Assembly: GCA_037501455.1 (NCBI GenBank)
Contig: CM074860.1
Span: 40,806,501-40,870,500 of the forward strand
Direction of reading: 5' to 3'
DNA length: 64,000 bases
DNA from: Lantana camara
Taxonomy: Eukaryota > Streptophyta > Magnoliopsida > Lamiales > Verbenaceae
The notes under the pieces are model-generated. The model ran no database searches. It saw nothing but the letters and a program-made list of their open reading frames with translations, and was not told where the DNA came from. Below, piece by piece: positions 46,329-57,427 of this stretch (position 1 is its first letter; the number at the start of each line of letters is the position of its first letter). The position numbers and the translations under genes are program-made.

Positions 46329-48984
46329 TGTAACGCCCCGATTTTTATTCAGTAATATCTTATGTTTAAAATAATTTTATAAATTATATTTTATAATACT
46401 TTCATGCAATTTTATAAATTTATGTCAAATTGAGAATTTATTTCATGACACGAAAATATTTATTTCGTGAAATAATTACCGAATATGATTTAATTGTCAA
46501 ACTTGGCATATATGTTCATTCTTTTAAATTTAGGGACCAAATCGCATAACATTTTCAAGGACTCAATTTATCATTTTCCAAAGCTTTTCATCCTTAATTG
46601 CATGACTTAATTATTTGAGGGACTAAATTACAATTTAAGCATTTCACACATTTCAAAATGGATGAATCACGGTATAAACATTCCATGAACTTCCTTGATC
46701 ATTTTTCATCCCAAAATCCATCGGTTGCTTCCTTTCCCCTCACCGAACCATTCCACAAGAAAGAAAGAGGAGATTTTCAATCCTTGCATCAAGAATTTCA
46801 AGAAATAATTCAAGAATTGAAGCTTTATCATCATCATCCTCTATCTTCTCCATTTCTTTCCATTTCAAGGTGGGTATATGCATGGTTTGGGGATTCTTGT
46901 TTAAGTATGGATGAGCTAGGGTTTAGGAGTTATATGCTAGATGAGTTAGTTGAAGTTGGAAGCATGATTATGTGATCATGATCATGAATTATGGCATGAT
47001 TTGTGCATGAATTTAATGGAAAATCAAGCTTGAATGATCAATATGAACTTGAGCTAGAAACCTTGGAAATCTTGATGATATTTCATACTTTGAGTGTTTA
47101 AGTGTTAGGATATCATTTCTTGAGCACATATGCATCATATTACCAGAAAATCCTAACTTTGTTAATTGAAAATGGAATTTTGGTTGCTTTGTTGCTCATT
47201 GCCGAGAGCCTCCCCTGTTTTGCTCTGTTTCTGTAAGTTGCAGAAACAGGGAACGGCCGTTCCCAACCTCAAGGCATTGTGGGAACGGGCGTTCCCCTCT
47301 TTTAAACAAAAACAAGGCGGCCGAGCATGGGAACGGTCGTTCCCATTTTGGCCTTGCGCCGGAAGGGCCGTTCCCAGCTAAGGCGCATTTCTAAAGTTGA
47401 AATCGTTGGCGTGTTTTGGGGATTCATGGGAACGACCGTTCCCATTTACAAAGGGAACCCGGAACGGCCGTTCCCACCTGGATTGCAGAACAAAATATTC
47501 TGCATAAAATTACATTTTTAGCCCCTCGATCCAACGACTTCTTCGACCCCGAATTGCTTTTATATGATCTCATATGTACTGAAACAAGATGTTTTCATGC
47601 CACATTGTGATTTGCACGTCATCTCGTTGCATTTTGCCGTTCGTCATATTTGGTCCATTTTGAGTCAAGTCTCACGTGTACACGTCTATTTTGTACAGAC
47701 CAGCTTCGTAGGGACGAGGAGCAAGCCCCGTAGGCCGTGCCCTACTTGTCTTTTGTCGGTAAAGGTGAGGTTTAATTGTTAGTTATATAGAACCCGTATA
47801 TCCCTTATGTGATATTTCGGCCAAAAAGGTATTTATATTTAAAGTCTCTATAAATAATTGATCATTTCAAGTCGTGTTCAAGCAAGCAAGCAAGCCATGT
47901 ATTGTTTCGTGCATGTTTAGGCGAGTAGCATGATCGTTCGTGTTTGGGCCCGAGGGTAGTGACTAGAGCCAACCGGGAAAGCAAGGGCTGACGGGTAACT
48001 CTGGCACTATCCTCAACATGTTTGGGGTCACCCCTGAATCCTCTAGGAGGTTAGTAGAGGAAGGAGCTCCGGGCTTAGGGATTCATGTACCCTCTGCTCA
48101 ATGAGATTGGATGTTGGGGCCTTGCAATCCCCTCATCAAACCGGAGGAAGAAGGAGACTGGGGACGAGTCCGGCACCACGGATGCGCCTCGGGTTATTGC
48201 ATGATTTCCATTCCATGAACGTGTTATATGACTACACTATTGCACGATTGCACGATAATGGAATTGCATGATCACCTATTTATTAATAATCAAGCGAGCA
48301 TGTACATGTTCATTTGGAGTTCGGTTGGAGACCGCCCTCACTCGCCGGGGCCATGTATTGATTGATTGCATGAAACGAACCAGTAATTAATATTGACTGT
48401 TGTACTCTTGGGCAAAGAATACTTTAATCTTGAAATCATATAATTATCTTTTATAAACCTTTACCCGAGAATATAACCTGCATGTTAACTGTGCCAATAT
48501 ATATGTAAACCCCTCACTCAGTCTTCCATGGACTGACGCCCCACCTTTCAGGTTGTCGCGGTCGTGTGCTAGGCGGGAGTCGGAGTCATGTCTTGTTGTC
48601 CAGCCGGGTCTAGCATTGCACATATTTCCATGATCTTGCTTTTGTCATGTCCTGAGTTCGTACGTTATAGTTCTTGGTATATTTGGGGACTTTTGCTTGT
48701 ATAATATATAAGAGATGATAATGTATTGATATCTGTTGGTATCTACTAGTATTTATATCGTTGATGCAAATATGGTACCTATATGTATTTATGAATTAAT
48801 GCTTCCGCTTTTAACTGTTATGTCATGGTTTTGTATTGCTTTGGGGTATAGTCCCGCCTAGCTCGTCTTTTCTTTTATTTGTCACCCATTCGCTATAGGT
48901 TAGTTCATGTACGGATTGTCCATTTCGTATATGGATCGGCCTATAGTGCGGGGGTGTGGTATCTCTACGTATAGGGGTGCTACA
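46329..48984 (+). repeat. C LTR3
   Basis: 2656 bp; ends GGTGCTACA followed by TSD GACCA and B gag. Shares with LTR2 the 14 bp missing in LTR1. Its palindromes are the least decayed of the three. Confidence 0.9.
47249..47475. repeat. Palindrome cluster (C LTR3)
   Basis: Units include GGAACGGCCGTTCC twice and GGGAACGGTCGTTCCC where LTR1 and LTR2 have GGGAACAACCGTTCCC. Confidence 0.75.
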
Positions 48985-48989
48985 GACCA

Positions 48990-49693
48990 TATATGAACCG
49001 TGCCATTGTCGCCTCTCGGTCTTCCTCAACATTTGCCCTAATCATGGCCATCTCCATTTCTTTGTGGTACTCTTCTACGGTCTTGAATCCTTGCCTCAAA
49101 CTTTGAAATTTGAGATGTAGATCACGGTAGTAGTGAGGAGGTACAAAACGTTTCCTCATGACCACTTTCACGTCATTCCAATTATCAATAGGATACTCAC
49201 CACTTCTCCTCCTATTTAGCACCAATTGATCCCACCACACGATGGCATATTTCGTGAAGGACACGGCTGCAAGCTTGACCTTATTTTCCTCTGAATAGTT
49301 ATGACACTCACACACCATTTCCACTTTCCTCTCCCATTCAATATAGGCCTCCGGATCAATCTGTCCTTTAAATGAAGGAATAGAGAGCTTAATAGAACCA
49401 AGATTGTTATCAATTATCTCTCTTCCCCTACGTGGTTGGTGGTTCCTTAGTCTTCTTCGGTCTCTTCTTGAGGATGCACTTGAGGCTGCCTCATCAAAGG
49501 AACCATCCTCAAACTCATTCCGTGGATTAGGTTGCCTTTGATTTGCCCTTCCGTTTTGAATTTGAGTCATCCTTTCATCATTTTGATCCAAACGGTCTCG
49601 GATCTCATTGAATTGCACATTCATTCGTTCAAATTGTTGTTGTATGGCTTGTAACACGAAATTCATGTCCCTTGGAGGTTGATCTTCAGCCAT
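48990..49693 (-). pseudogene. B gag, N-terminal part
   Basis: ATG 49693-49691 (MAEDQPPRD) begins a 235-codon open frame through NVQFNEIRDRLDQNDERM (predicted coiled coil), the Arg-rich linker, FKGQIDPEAYIEWERKVEMV, VVMRKRFVPPHYYRDLH and YHKEMEMAMI, interrupted by C at 48989. Gag continues at 34050. The start is preceded by TTTTGTAG|GTACATT. An alternative ATG six codons upstream is not used by B2 alignment. Confidence 0.85.
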
Positions 49694-50155
49694 AATGTAC
49701 CTACAAAACAAAGGTTAACGAAAACATGTCACAATCACTCCCTCACGTGTTTACACTCTTTGGTGTTCACTCTCCTCGTGTATCACTCAAAGTTATGGCT
49801 TTTTCCCTCCATTAGGCTCACAATCTCACGCCTTTTTCCACTCTTTAATCTCAATTCTTTGAAGAAAGTCACAAGAAGTTTCAAATTCCTCAACCAAATA
49901 ATCCCTTAAGATGAATGAATCCAAAGGTACGAAAAAAAAAACTTGTCACAAACGAACGTATCAATGCGAAATTTAAATAAAGCTGGTCTCTTTCTTTTTT
50001 TTTTTCTTTTAATAACTCGGCTTTTACTTCTTTTTTTTTTTTTACGTTTTTATGCCTTCTTCGAAGATCTTCATCTTTTTGCAGCCAAAATAACAAGAGA
50101 AACAAAATTACACAAAAATAAAGTTAAGGATAAGTAACCTTGAATGGAAACCTAA

Positions 50156-50168
50156 GCTCTTGATACCA
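50156..50168 (-). other. B primer-binding site
   Basis: The minus strand reads TGGTATCAAGAGC, two bases inside the 5' LTR; same variant as B2. Confidence 0.7.
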
Positions 50169-50170
50169 AA

Positions 50171-50883
50171 TGATACGAACTCCACGTACTTGCCGTGAAA
50201 CCCAATACTAATACTTGGAGTTCTAAGAATCTGATCGTCCATATTCAAGGTTAAAATTAAGGAGTGTGACCCGTTTGCTATATTGAGCAAGGAACCAACA
50301 CTATCAAGATGAAAGTAATGCACCCCGTCAACTATAATGAGTCGGGAAATGACATTATCTGGTGGAGGGTTTGAAACTCTAATGACGTTCAGCCAAGAAC
50401 TAGAGAGTTTAACTCACTTGAATCACAATTCATTAAGAGTTGACTCAAAAAAACGAAATACAAGGCTGGAATTTAAAGATGCATGCATGTAAATTGTAAG
50501 AGACAATTCAGAATTCAAAGAGACAAGCTATTCCCGCCTCTTTCATTTTAGGGTAAATAAAATGGGCTTAACCTAATCTGAATGCATGGAAAATAAATAA
50601 AAAGATGGCCCAAAGTATAATATGCTAAATTACAATAAACTTAACACAATTTGGGCTTAAAATTCGATCACTAAAACGTTGAAACAAGGTGGGTTGGATC
50701 CAGCTGAATACTTGTCTTCTTGGAGCTCATCTTGAGTTATTTGGATCAAAAGAGATTGAACTTCTTCTTGCATTCTTTTGGACCGTGACCTTGTGATAGG
50801 TCCAACATAATTTGGTTCGTCTTGAGTTGTGATCATATCAATATTTGGATCAAAGTGTGGCCCTTGTCTTATGATTCACATCA
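50171..50883 (-). repeat. B 5' LTR
   Basis: 713 bp; plus strand TGATACGAAC to TTCACATCA, then TSD ACACG. Contains the LTR-encoded GPITRSR-like pol tail in a different, partly decayed form near 50745-50830. Confidence 0.87.
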
Positions 50884-52604
50884 ACACGTCCTATTCTGAT
50901 ACCCCGCAACCAATCATGAACTTTGATACACGTGAAAATCCTACTCTAAGGAGTTCTGAACGCACTCCTAGACAGCCGGAGAGATGGTATGGTTTTCTCC
51001 ATGAAATCTCTCAAGAGGATAATGATCCTCTAATATATGAGGAGGCACTGTCAGACTCGGATTCTGAATAGTGGAAGCAAGCCATGAAATCCAAGATGGA
51101 TTCCATGTACTCCAACCAGGTTTGGACCTTGGTGGATTTGCCTGATGGGGTTAAACCCATAGGTTGCAAGTGGATCTTTAAGAGAAAGCTTGGAGTAGAT
51201 GGAAGCATTGCAGCCTATAAGGCAAGACCGGTTGCAAAAGGTTTCACTCATAGGCCCGGTGTGGACTTTGATGAAACCTTCTCACCGGTTGCAATGCAAA
51301 AGTCCATTCGGATCATGCTTGCCATAGCTGCATATTACGACTATGAGATATGGCAAATGGATGTGAAAACTGCCTTTCTCAATGGAGACATTGATAAAGA
51401 CATTTATATAGATCAACCCATAGGTTTCACATTCAATGGGAGTGAGCAAAAAGTTTGCAAACTCCAAAGATCAATCTACGGATTGAAACAGGCTTCTAGG
51501 AATTGGAACATTCGTTTTGATGAAGCAGACAAAGAGTTTGGCTTCGTTCAAAATTTGAATGAGTCCTACGTGTATAGAAAGGAATTGGAGACTTCAGTGC
51601 AATTCTTGGTACTTTATGTTGATGACATCCTTCTAATTGGGAATTTGAAGGATGACATGAAATTTACCAAATCTTGGTTATTGAACTAATTCGAGATGAA
51701 AGATCTTGGTGATGAGTCCTACATTCTCGTGATAAAGATCTATAGGGATAGATCTAAGAGATTGATAGGACTATCACAATCAATGTACATAGATAAAGTA
51801 CTGAAATGATTCAATTTGGAGAATGCGAAGAATAAAGTTCTTTCCATGAGTGTAGGAACATCTCTTTCGAAGAAGATGTGTCCTAAGACGAATCTTGAGA
51901 AGGAAAGAATGACTCATGTGCCTTATGCCTCGGCAATAGGTAGCATAATGTATGCAATGTTATGTACTCGACCGGATGTGGCTTATGCACTTAGTGTAAC
52001 GAGCCGTTTCCAATCAGACCCTGGAGAAGGTCATTGGACTGCCCGTGAAGAATATCCTAAAGTACTTGCGAAGCACTAAGGACTTATTCTTAGTATACGG
52101 AGGACAAAAAGATCTAGTAGTCAGAGGATACGGCGATGCAAGCTTTGCATCTGACTTAGATGACTTAAGTCAATGTCAGGATACATTTTCTTCCTTAACG
52201 GTGGAGCAGTGAGTTGGAAAAGTTCCAAGCAGACGACCACTGCAGATTCGACCACTGAGGCCGAATACTTAGCTCCAAACGATGCAACTAAGGAAGGTGT
52301 TTGGATTAGAAACTTCATTCAAGATTTGAATGTCGTTCCTAGCATGAAAGACCCCATTACTGTGTTTTGTGAGAACACTGGGGCGGTTGCTCAAGCAAGA
52401 GAACCAAGATCTCACCAACGGACCAAGCACATTATGAGGAAGTGTCACCTAATCCGTGATATCATCAAACGAGGTGATGTGCCAATTGAGAGGGTCACAT
52501 CAGCAGAGAACGTGGCAAACCCGCTTACTAAACCCCTTAGTCGAGAAGCTTTCGAAGGTCATCTTACGAAGATGGGACTTAGATTAGCTCTTCAATGGCT
52601 TTGA
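50884..52604 (+). pseudogene. D copia reverse transcriptase and RNase H
   Basis: Continues D after B. RT: WTLVDLPDGVKPIGCKWIFKRK, ARPVAKGFTHRPGVDFDETFSPV, YDYEIWQMDVKTAFLNG, QRSIYGLKQASRNWNIRF, catalytic YVDD in LYVDDILLIG, then CTRPDVAYAL. RNase [40 protein letters not shown], ending at 52604. Breaks: TAG 51069-51071, TAA 51687-51689, TGA about 51807, and a frameshift near 52050-52080. IWQMDVKTAFLNG and the LTR length fit the Angela/BARE-1 group. Confidence 0.88.
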
Positions 52605-52607
52605 CGG

Positions 52608-52620
52608 GCAAGTGGGAGAT
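52608..52620 (+). other. D polypurine tract
   Basis: AAGTGGGAGAT directly before TGTTAGGAAT, a typical copia PPT. Confidence 0.88.
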
Positions 52621-54548
52621 TGTTAGGAATAGTGCCCTGAAAGCCGATGTAATAGTCTGCTTTAGTACTTTCCTTTTGTAAATCACAGGCAATCTTTGAA
52701 TAATAGGAATTGAGGCAACACTTCTTTATATGCTCTTGTTTGATTGTGTGTTTCCTTTTGACTGCGCATGTATAAGAACTCCCCTAATCAATATGACTTA
52801 TAGGACTCAACCATTTAGGTGAAGTGGTTCATGAGACGAGCCCTATATCACATAAGTCATGATTAGAAATCACTCCAATCCGATGAGTCCAAAAGACAGT
52901 GGGAGTGTCAACCTGACTCGTTCGAGGCTTGCTCGTGTGATCACACCCTTAAGAAGGACCACCTTGTTTCATGGGGTGCAAAGTGTATAGTTGATACGTT
53001 CGTGATATACGAGGGTGCTTACTTATTCTGAGTAGGTACACTGAGGTGCCCCATGTGAGAAGATTCCTAAATGGGAAAAGAAGTTTCTATATCAGGAAAT
53101 AGAAACTTCCAGATTAGGAAATATCTCACGAGTCATTGATGTGATAAAGTGATCCTTAAACTTGAGGTTCCATTGATACTTTATGAGCTAACTCTGTAGT
53201 CTTAGGTGTAAGCTTTAAAGGGTGTCACCTTAGACAACTGATTTAAGGCTTATGCTGGGGCTGCACAAGTGGCACATGAAAGTATATGAGAATCAATAAA
53301 GGACCTACGCTTGCATTAGCAAGATGATAATCTCTTATTGTGTAAGTCATTCATATGCCATCTAGGGGTCCTTGGCCAAGGCAGTGGATCAAGACATCAA
53401 GAAAAGAGTTTCTTGGATTGAGATCAAATGGATATGAAATGCACTTAACATTAAGATCAAGATTATTAGGGTTCTATTTATTCCCTTGCCCTAGATCTTG
53501 ATTGAGAGATGGGACGTAGGAGGATTGTATGTCACATATGTCAATGACTTAAACGTTTCGAGACATTCTTATTCAGCTAGGGGTCAAACACCTGTTACTA
53601 GACTATGGTCGTTTGATTTGTGTACTAATTAATTAATTAGAGAATTAATAAATTAGGGTTACTGCTAATTGAATTAAGAACCTAGAGGGTGACACACAAC
53701 AACCCGGTCACGTGGGTTAAGGCTTGAATCGAGTAAACGAATTGATCGAACCATTAAGAGAATGGTGGGACCCACATGTATGGATCACACGTGTGGAACA
53801 CGTGGATGACACGTGTCCTTGTGACACGTGTAGTCACGTGTGTATGTGTATAAATATTAAATAATTAATGTGTTAATTATTTAATGGACTTTGATTTAAT
53901 TTTGAATTAATATTAAAGTTCTAATTTGGAGAAATAAAGTCTAATAAATAATTAATTATGAATTAATTTTATTATTAGTCTTCAAGTTATTCATTGTAAA
54001 ATAAATAAAGTAAAATTAATAATCTAAAAGAGTTAGATTAGAATCTTGCTTTCCAATTTGATTGATAGGAAGACTTTTGGTCAAACTAAGAGACTTAGTC
54101 TCCATGCAAGAAATCCCTTTCCAAAAGAGTTTGGAATTCCTTGTCCAATAAGGAATAGGGTTCGAACCCTAACCCTATATAAGTGAGGGGTTCGAACACC
54201 ATAAGAGGATGATACACAATTTCTCCTCGTCCATAATTATACACTAAACCCTAGAGCCTAAACACCGAATATAGAACTAGCATCCTCACTATTCGGATCG
54301 TGGTCGCGGTTAGTGGACTATTTCTCGAGAGGACTACTATAGTGAAGTCTTGAAAGATTCGAAGGAGCTTTTGGGGATCAAGCCGAGTGAAGAGCGTTCT
54401 GGGGTGGCTAGAACGTGTCTAGAAAGCTTCTAATTAAGTGAGTTTCTTGATCTCTACGAATTTGGGAATAGGAATTGCAAGATTCAATCCTTACTTAGTT
54501 GGGAAAAATTTTAAATTTCAGCTGCATTTCCCTTGTCTTTTCCCAACA
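52621..54548 (+). repeat. D 3' LTR
   Basis: 1928 bp, TGTTAGGAAT to TTTTCCCAACA. Complete; reference for the 5' fragment and the inverted copy. Contains a CACGTGT-rich stretch near 53790-53840 also present in the inverted LTR. Confidence 0.9.
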
Positions 54549-55005
54549 GGATAGAACGTCAAGAATTATCAAGAACATTTTATCTCCGATTATGGGAGCG
54601 AGTAGGGCCGGAACTTAATGTATGCCTTAAATCTTGGAAAGGAAGAAGGGATGATTTAAAGAAAAGATGGGGCATGATTCACCAGAAGATTAATCGAAAC
54701 TGTCTCGAGAAAAAGTTATTGGAGCTAATCCGAGTGGGAATAAGAATCGCCAGATTCGATCCTTGCTTAGTTGGGAAATATTTTAAATTTCCGTTGCGTT
54801 TTCCTTGTGTTTTCCCAATAGGATAGAACGTCAAGAATTATCAAGAACATTTTACCTCCGATTATGGGAGCGAGTGGGGCCGGAACTTAATGTAGGCCTC
54901 AAAGATTGGAAAGGAAGAAGGGATGATTTAAAGAAAAGATGGGGTATGATTCACCAGAAGATTAATCAAAACAGTCTCGAGAAAAAGTTATTGGAGCTAA
55001 TCCGA
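54463..55005 (+). repeat. 273 bp tandem duplication across the D LTR / host junction
   Basis: Unit 1 (54463-54735) is the last 86 bp of the D LTR plus 187 bp of E flank. Unit 2 (54736-55005) repeats both parts, with the copied LTR end diverged (TTTTCCCAATA versus TTTTCCCAACA) and the flank nearly identical. The duplication therefore postdates D insertion, or involves a second LTR copy of this family. Confidence 0.8.
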
Positions 55006-55175
55006 TTGGATGGTCGCTAATTAAAGAAGATAACGGGGTAAGAGTCAGAATAGAATCATGGATAGGATCAACTAGGTGTTAAATGTGAGACATCCAGGAA
55101 ACCAGACATAGCATGGACAAGATGGGTTGTCGTTTAACCAGTCGTTTCTCTTGCTGGACTGGAGCTATTAATAAG
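54549..55175 (+). mobile_element. Element E internal region, middle part (non-coding)
   Basis: Flank of D; purine-rich non-coding sequence similar in character to the C leader. Includes the tandem duplication. Runs to ATAAG (55171-55175), the TSD of S2. No credible gene. Confidence 0.55.
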
Positions 55176-55572
55176 TGTAGCGCCTCCCCAACACTACAAC
55201 CCCGCACCGCAATACTCCCTGAGTGGAGGTTAGACCCAACACCCAGTAAATACTACGGCGAACGGTCAGGATAATATGAATGGAGTATGTGACACAGTGC
55301 AGCGGAAGATAAAGAGATTCAACCTTACCAATGAACGGGGAGGATAACGTACAATGAGCAAGGATTATCATTATTGATCAAAGTAGTTTGCAGAAGAGTA
55401 CAACAGGTTGACATGCAAGGACAAAGTATGACATGGTTTGTTTCTACAGAGAGTAGGTTCAAGACAGTGTACTCGTAGGATCGGATCCAACCTACGGTTG
55501 TAGTGCTTCAAGATACCTCTAGTTGTCGTTCATTGATTCCTGAAATCATGCATTTTAAAATAGGCGGGAGGG

Positions 55573-55590
55573 TTAGTCAAAGTGACTAAT
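55573..55590 (-). other. Branch-point-like hairpin (S2)
   Basis: The minus strand has TTAGTCA...TGACTAA arms with a 3' arm GACTAAC (a CTRAY match), about 30 nt upstream of CAG at 55542-55540. Confidence 0.45.
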
Positions 55591-55612
55591 TGAAGGGGGG
55601 TATAATAACTTA

Positions 55613-55640
55613 TATGTATATGTGTATATATATATATGTA
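55613..55640. repeat. TA-rich microsatellite
   Basis: TATATGTATATGTGTATATATA-type run within S2. Confidence 0.85.
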
Positions 55641-57419
55641 TATGATCAAGAAGATCTTGATCTGAAATAATAGCAATAGGATATAGCAAATAGGAAACGG
55701 TTCATAATAATTGTAAAACAGGGATAGGGGTAGTTTGGAATATTTGTAGAAATATGAACCGTTTGTAACAAGAACATTATTGCCCGCAAGCTAGGCCTTT
55801 CCACCCATAACTCCTTGAATAGTTGGTAAAATAGTATCGGGCTGATCAGGCTCCGATACTTCAATAAAACCAAGAATATTAACTCCACTACTGCTTGATG
55901 TCAATAGGGAATCAAACCCTAGAGACCACGAACTAGATTCGGGAGGCAGCTATCTCTCTCTCATCCCTTGGCGTGGAGTAACTAACCTCCAGTTAAACCA
56001 CTACCAAGAGGTGGTGGCAGTCCGCAGCACCAACAATACCCTCGGCCCGATACCTTTCGGGTAATTGCTCGCTACGGCTACAGCCGGGGCCCATAACAGG
56101 AATCAATAACCATATTTTGCTTGCATAACCCGGAATCAATGTTTTGATAAAGTGGACTTGAAATATATAATGTCTTAGTAAGACGTTGATTCCGACATGA
56201 AAGTATTTTTCCCTTAAGAGGGACATTGTAGTACAATAATATGTATGTAGGGCAGTAAATCAATATGATGGGTAGGCTTGAAAATAGTTTTTATATAGAT
56301 ACATATATATAGCATGATTCCAGTTGAAAACATTTTAACCCTCACCTATACCGGTACTCAGACATTGTAATGTGGATTCCAGTGCGCCTGAAAGTATTAA
56401 CTACTATAGGCTTAGAACTAGGTTCCTTATATTAATCAAATAAGCACATAAAACACATAATGTTCATGCATAAAAGGATTACATCAAGTAAACACATAAA
56501 TTATGTCATGTTAAAGAATTCCCGGTAGACTCTAATTTTAACCGTTTAAGGGAAATTAAGTAATTAATCAGGTTTCATGAATTCTTTAACCACTTAAATA
56601 TTTATTAATCACATTATAATCTTAATTATAACATTAGAAATGGAACTTAGAATTTAATTTGACAATGTAGGTTATATTTCAAAAATAATCCATAATTTAC
56701 CGATTTTTGGAAAATTCGGATAAAATCTTTATTTAAAAATTCCAAAACTAATTTTATAATTATTTTAATAATATTTTCGAAATTATCATGATAAATGTTG
56801 ACCAAAAGTCAAAGTTACTATTGAAAACATTTACTATTCAATTTCTTATGAATTAATCACTTTATAACATAAAATCGAACACACACTCTCACACACTATC
56901 ACACGTGCACTTAAAATTGATCAAGAACAACATGAACATGTTCTTGAGCCTATTTGAATATTCAAAGAAGGTATGTAACACACTTGATCATATTCATATT
57001 TATAACATAGAATTTGAAGCATAATATAGCAAAATATATTAATTCTCTATGAAAAATAATTCTAAATAAATTATTCTTGACATGAATTTAATCAAACAAG
57101 ATCATAATTATTTAAACACATATTCATATCATATCATATCATAACTCATGCATTTAATTAAATAAAATGCATATATGTTATCACATTTTTTCTAAACTAG
57201 CATAAATAGCATATATTTCATAAAATAAATTCCTAAAGTATAATTTATTTAATCCTAGACATGCTACTACTATTATTATACTAAGAACATTATATAAATC
57301 ATGAAATAATAAAAGAAAACATACCTTAGAGAGAGAAGGGAGAGAGTGGCGTGAGAATGGGGGGGAAAAGAGTGATTTTGTGTGTTGATTTGTGAGGTAT
57401 AAATGAGGCTTGAGGGGGG

Positions 57420-57427
57420 TATTTATA
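57420..57427 (-). promoter_or_regulatory. TATA box of S2 LTR
   Basis: The minus strand reads CCTATAAATACC, followed about 95 nt downstream by the donor CTAAG|GTATGT. Position and sequence fit a Pol II LTR promoter. Confidence 0.6.

Larger units (their letters stand above)
34051..48984 (+). mobile_element. Element C: tandem gag-only gypsy element (three LTRs, two internals)
   Basis: 14.9 kb: LTR1 34051-36691, internal 36692-40212, LTR2 40213-42868, internal 42869-46328, LTR3 46329-48984. Outer TSD GACCA (34046-34050 and 48985-48989); nothing but the shared LTR lies between the two internals. Each internal has a PBS, a 2.3 kb non-coding leader, a short gag frame, a hairpin array and a PPT, with no PR, RT or IN. 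Layout matches TR-GAG/LARD non-autonomous elements. Copies are nearly identical, so the tandem is recent. Mobilisation would need proteins from a Tekay/Del relative such as the A family (inference). Confidence 0.9.
29542..50883 (-). mobile_element. Element B: CRM-like chromovirus, split by tandem element C
   Basis: Minus-oriented gypsy element with TSD ACACG (29537-29541 and 50884-50888), inserted in D between IN and RT; the D frame is continuous across it. 5' LTR 50171-50883, PBS 50156-50168, gag 49693 onward, pol 32640-29994, PPT 30239-30220, 3' LTR 29542-30219. RT/RNase H text ([20 protein letters not shown]-type [19 protein letters not shown]) and an IN tail running into the LTR with GPITRSR resemble the CRM clade; Reina is the alternative. 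C splits gag. Many stops and frameshifts. Confidence 0.85.
14823..54548 (+). mobile_element. Element D: Angela/BARE-1-like copia, split by elements A and B
   Basis: Copia order gag-PR-IN-RT-RH on the plus strand, 1.9 kb LTRs, and copia PPT AAGTGGGAGAT before the 3' LTR. RT and RNase H text resembles the Angela/BARE-1 group, and LTR length agrees. Two later insertions split it: A in integrase at 18917/28874 and B between IN and RT at 29541/50884. With A, B and one copy of each TSD removed, the reading frame continues at both breaks. The 5' LTR is rearranged. Multiple stops and one frameshift make it a pseudogene. Confidence 0.88.

Noticed and set aside
29542..50883. Endogenous pararetrovirus or env-carrying element
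   Set aside because: IN is present, order is gag-PR-RT-RH-IN, LTRs and TSD are clear, and no movement-protein or env-like frame was seen.
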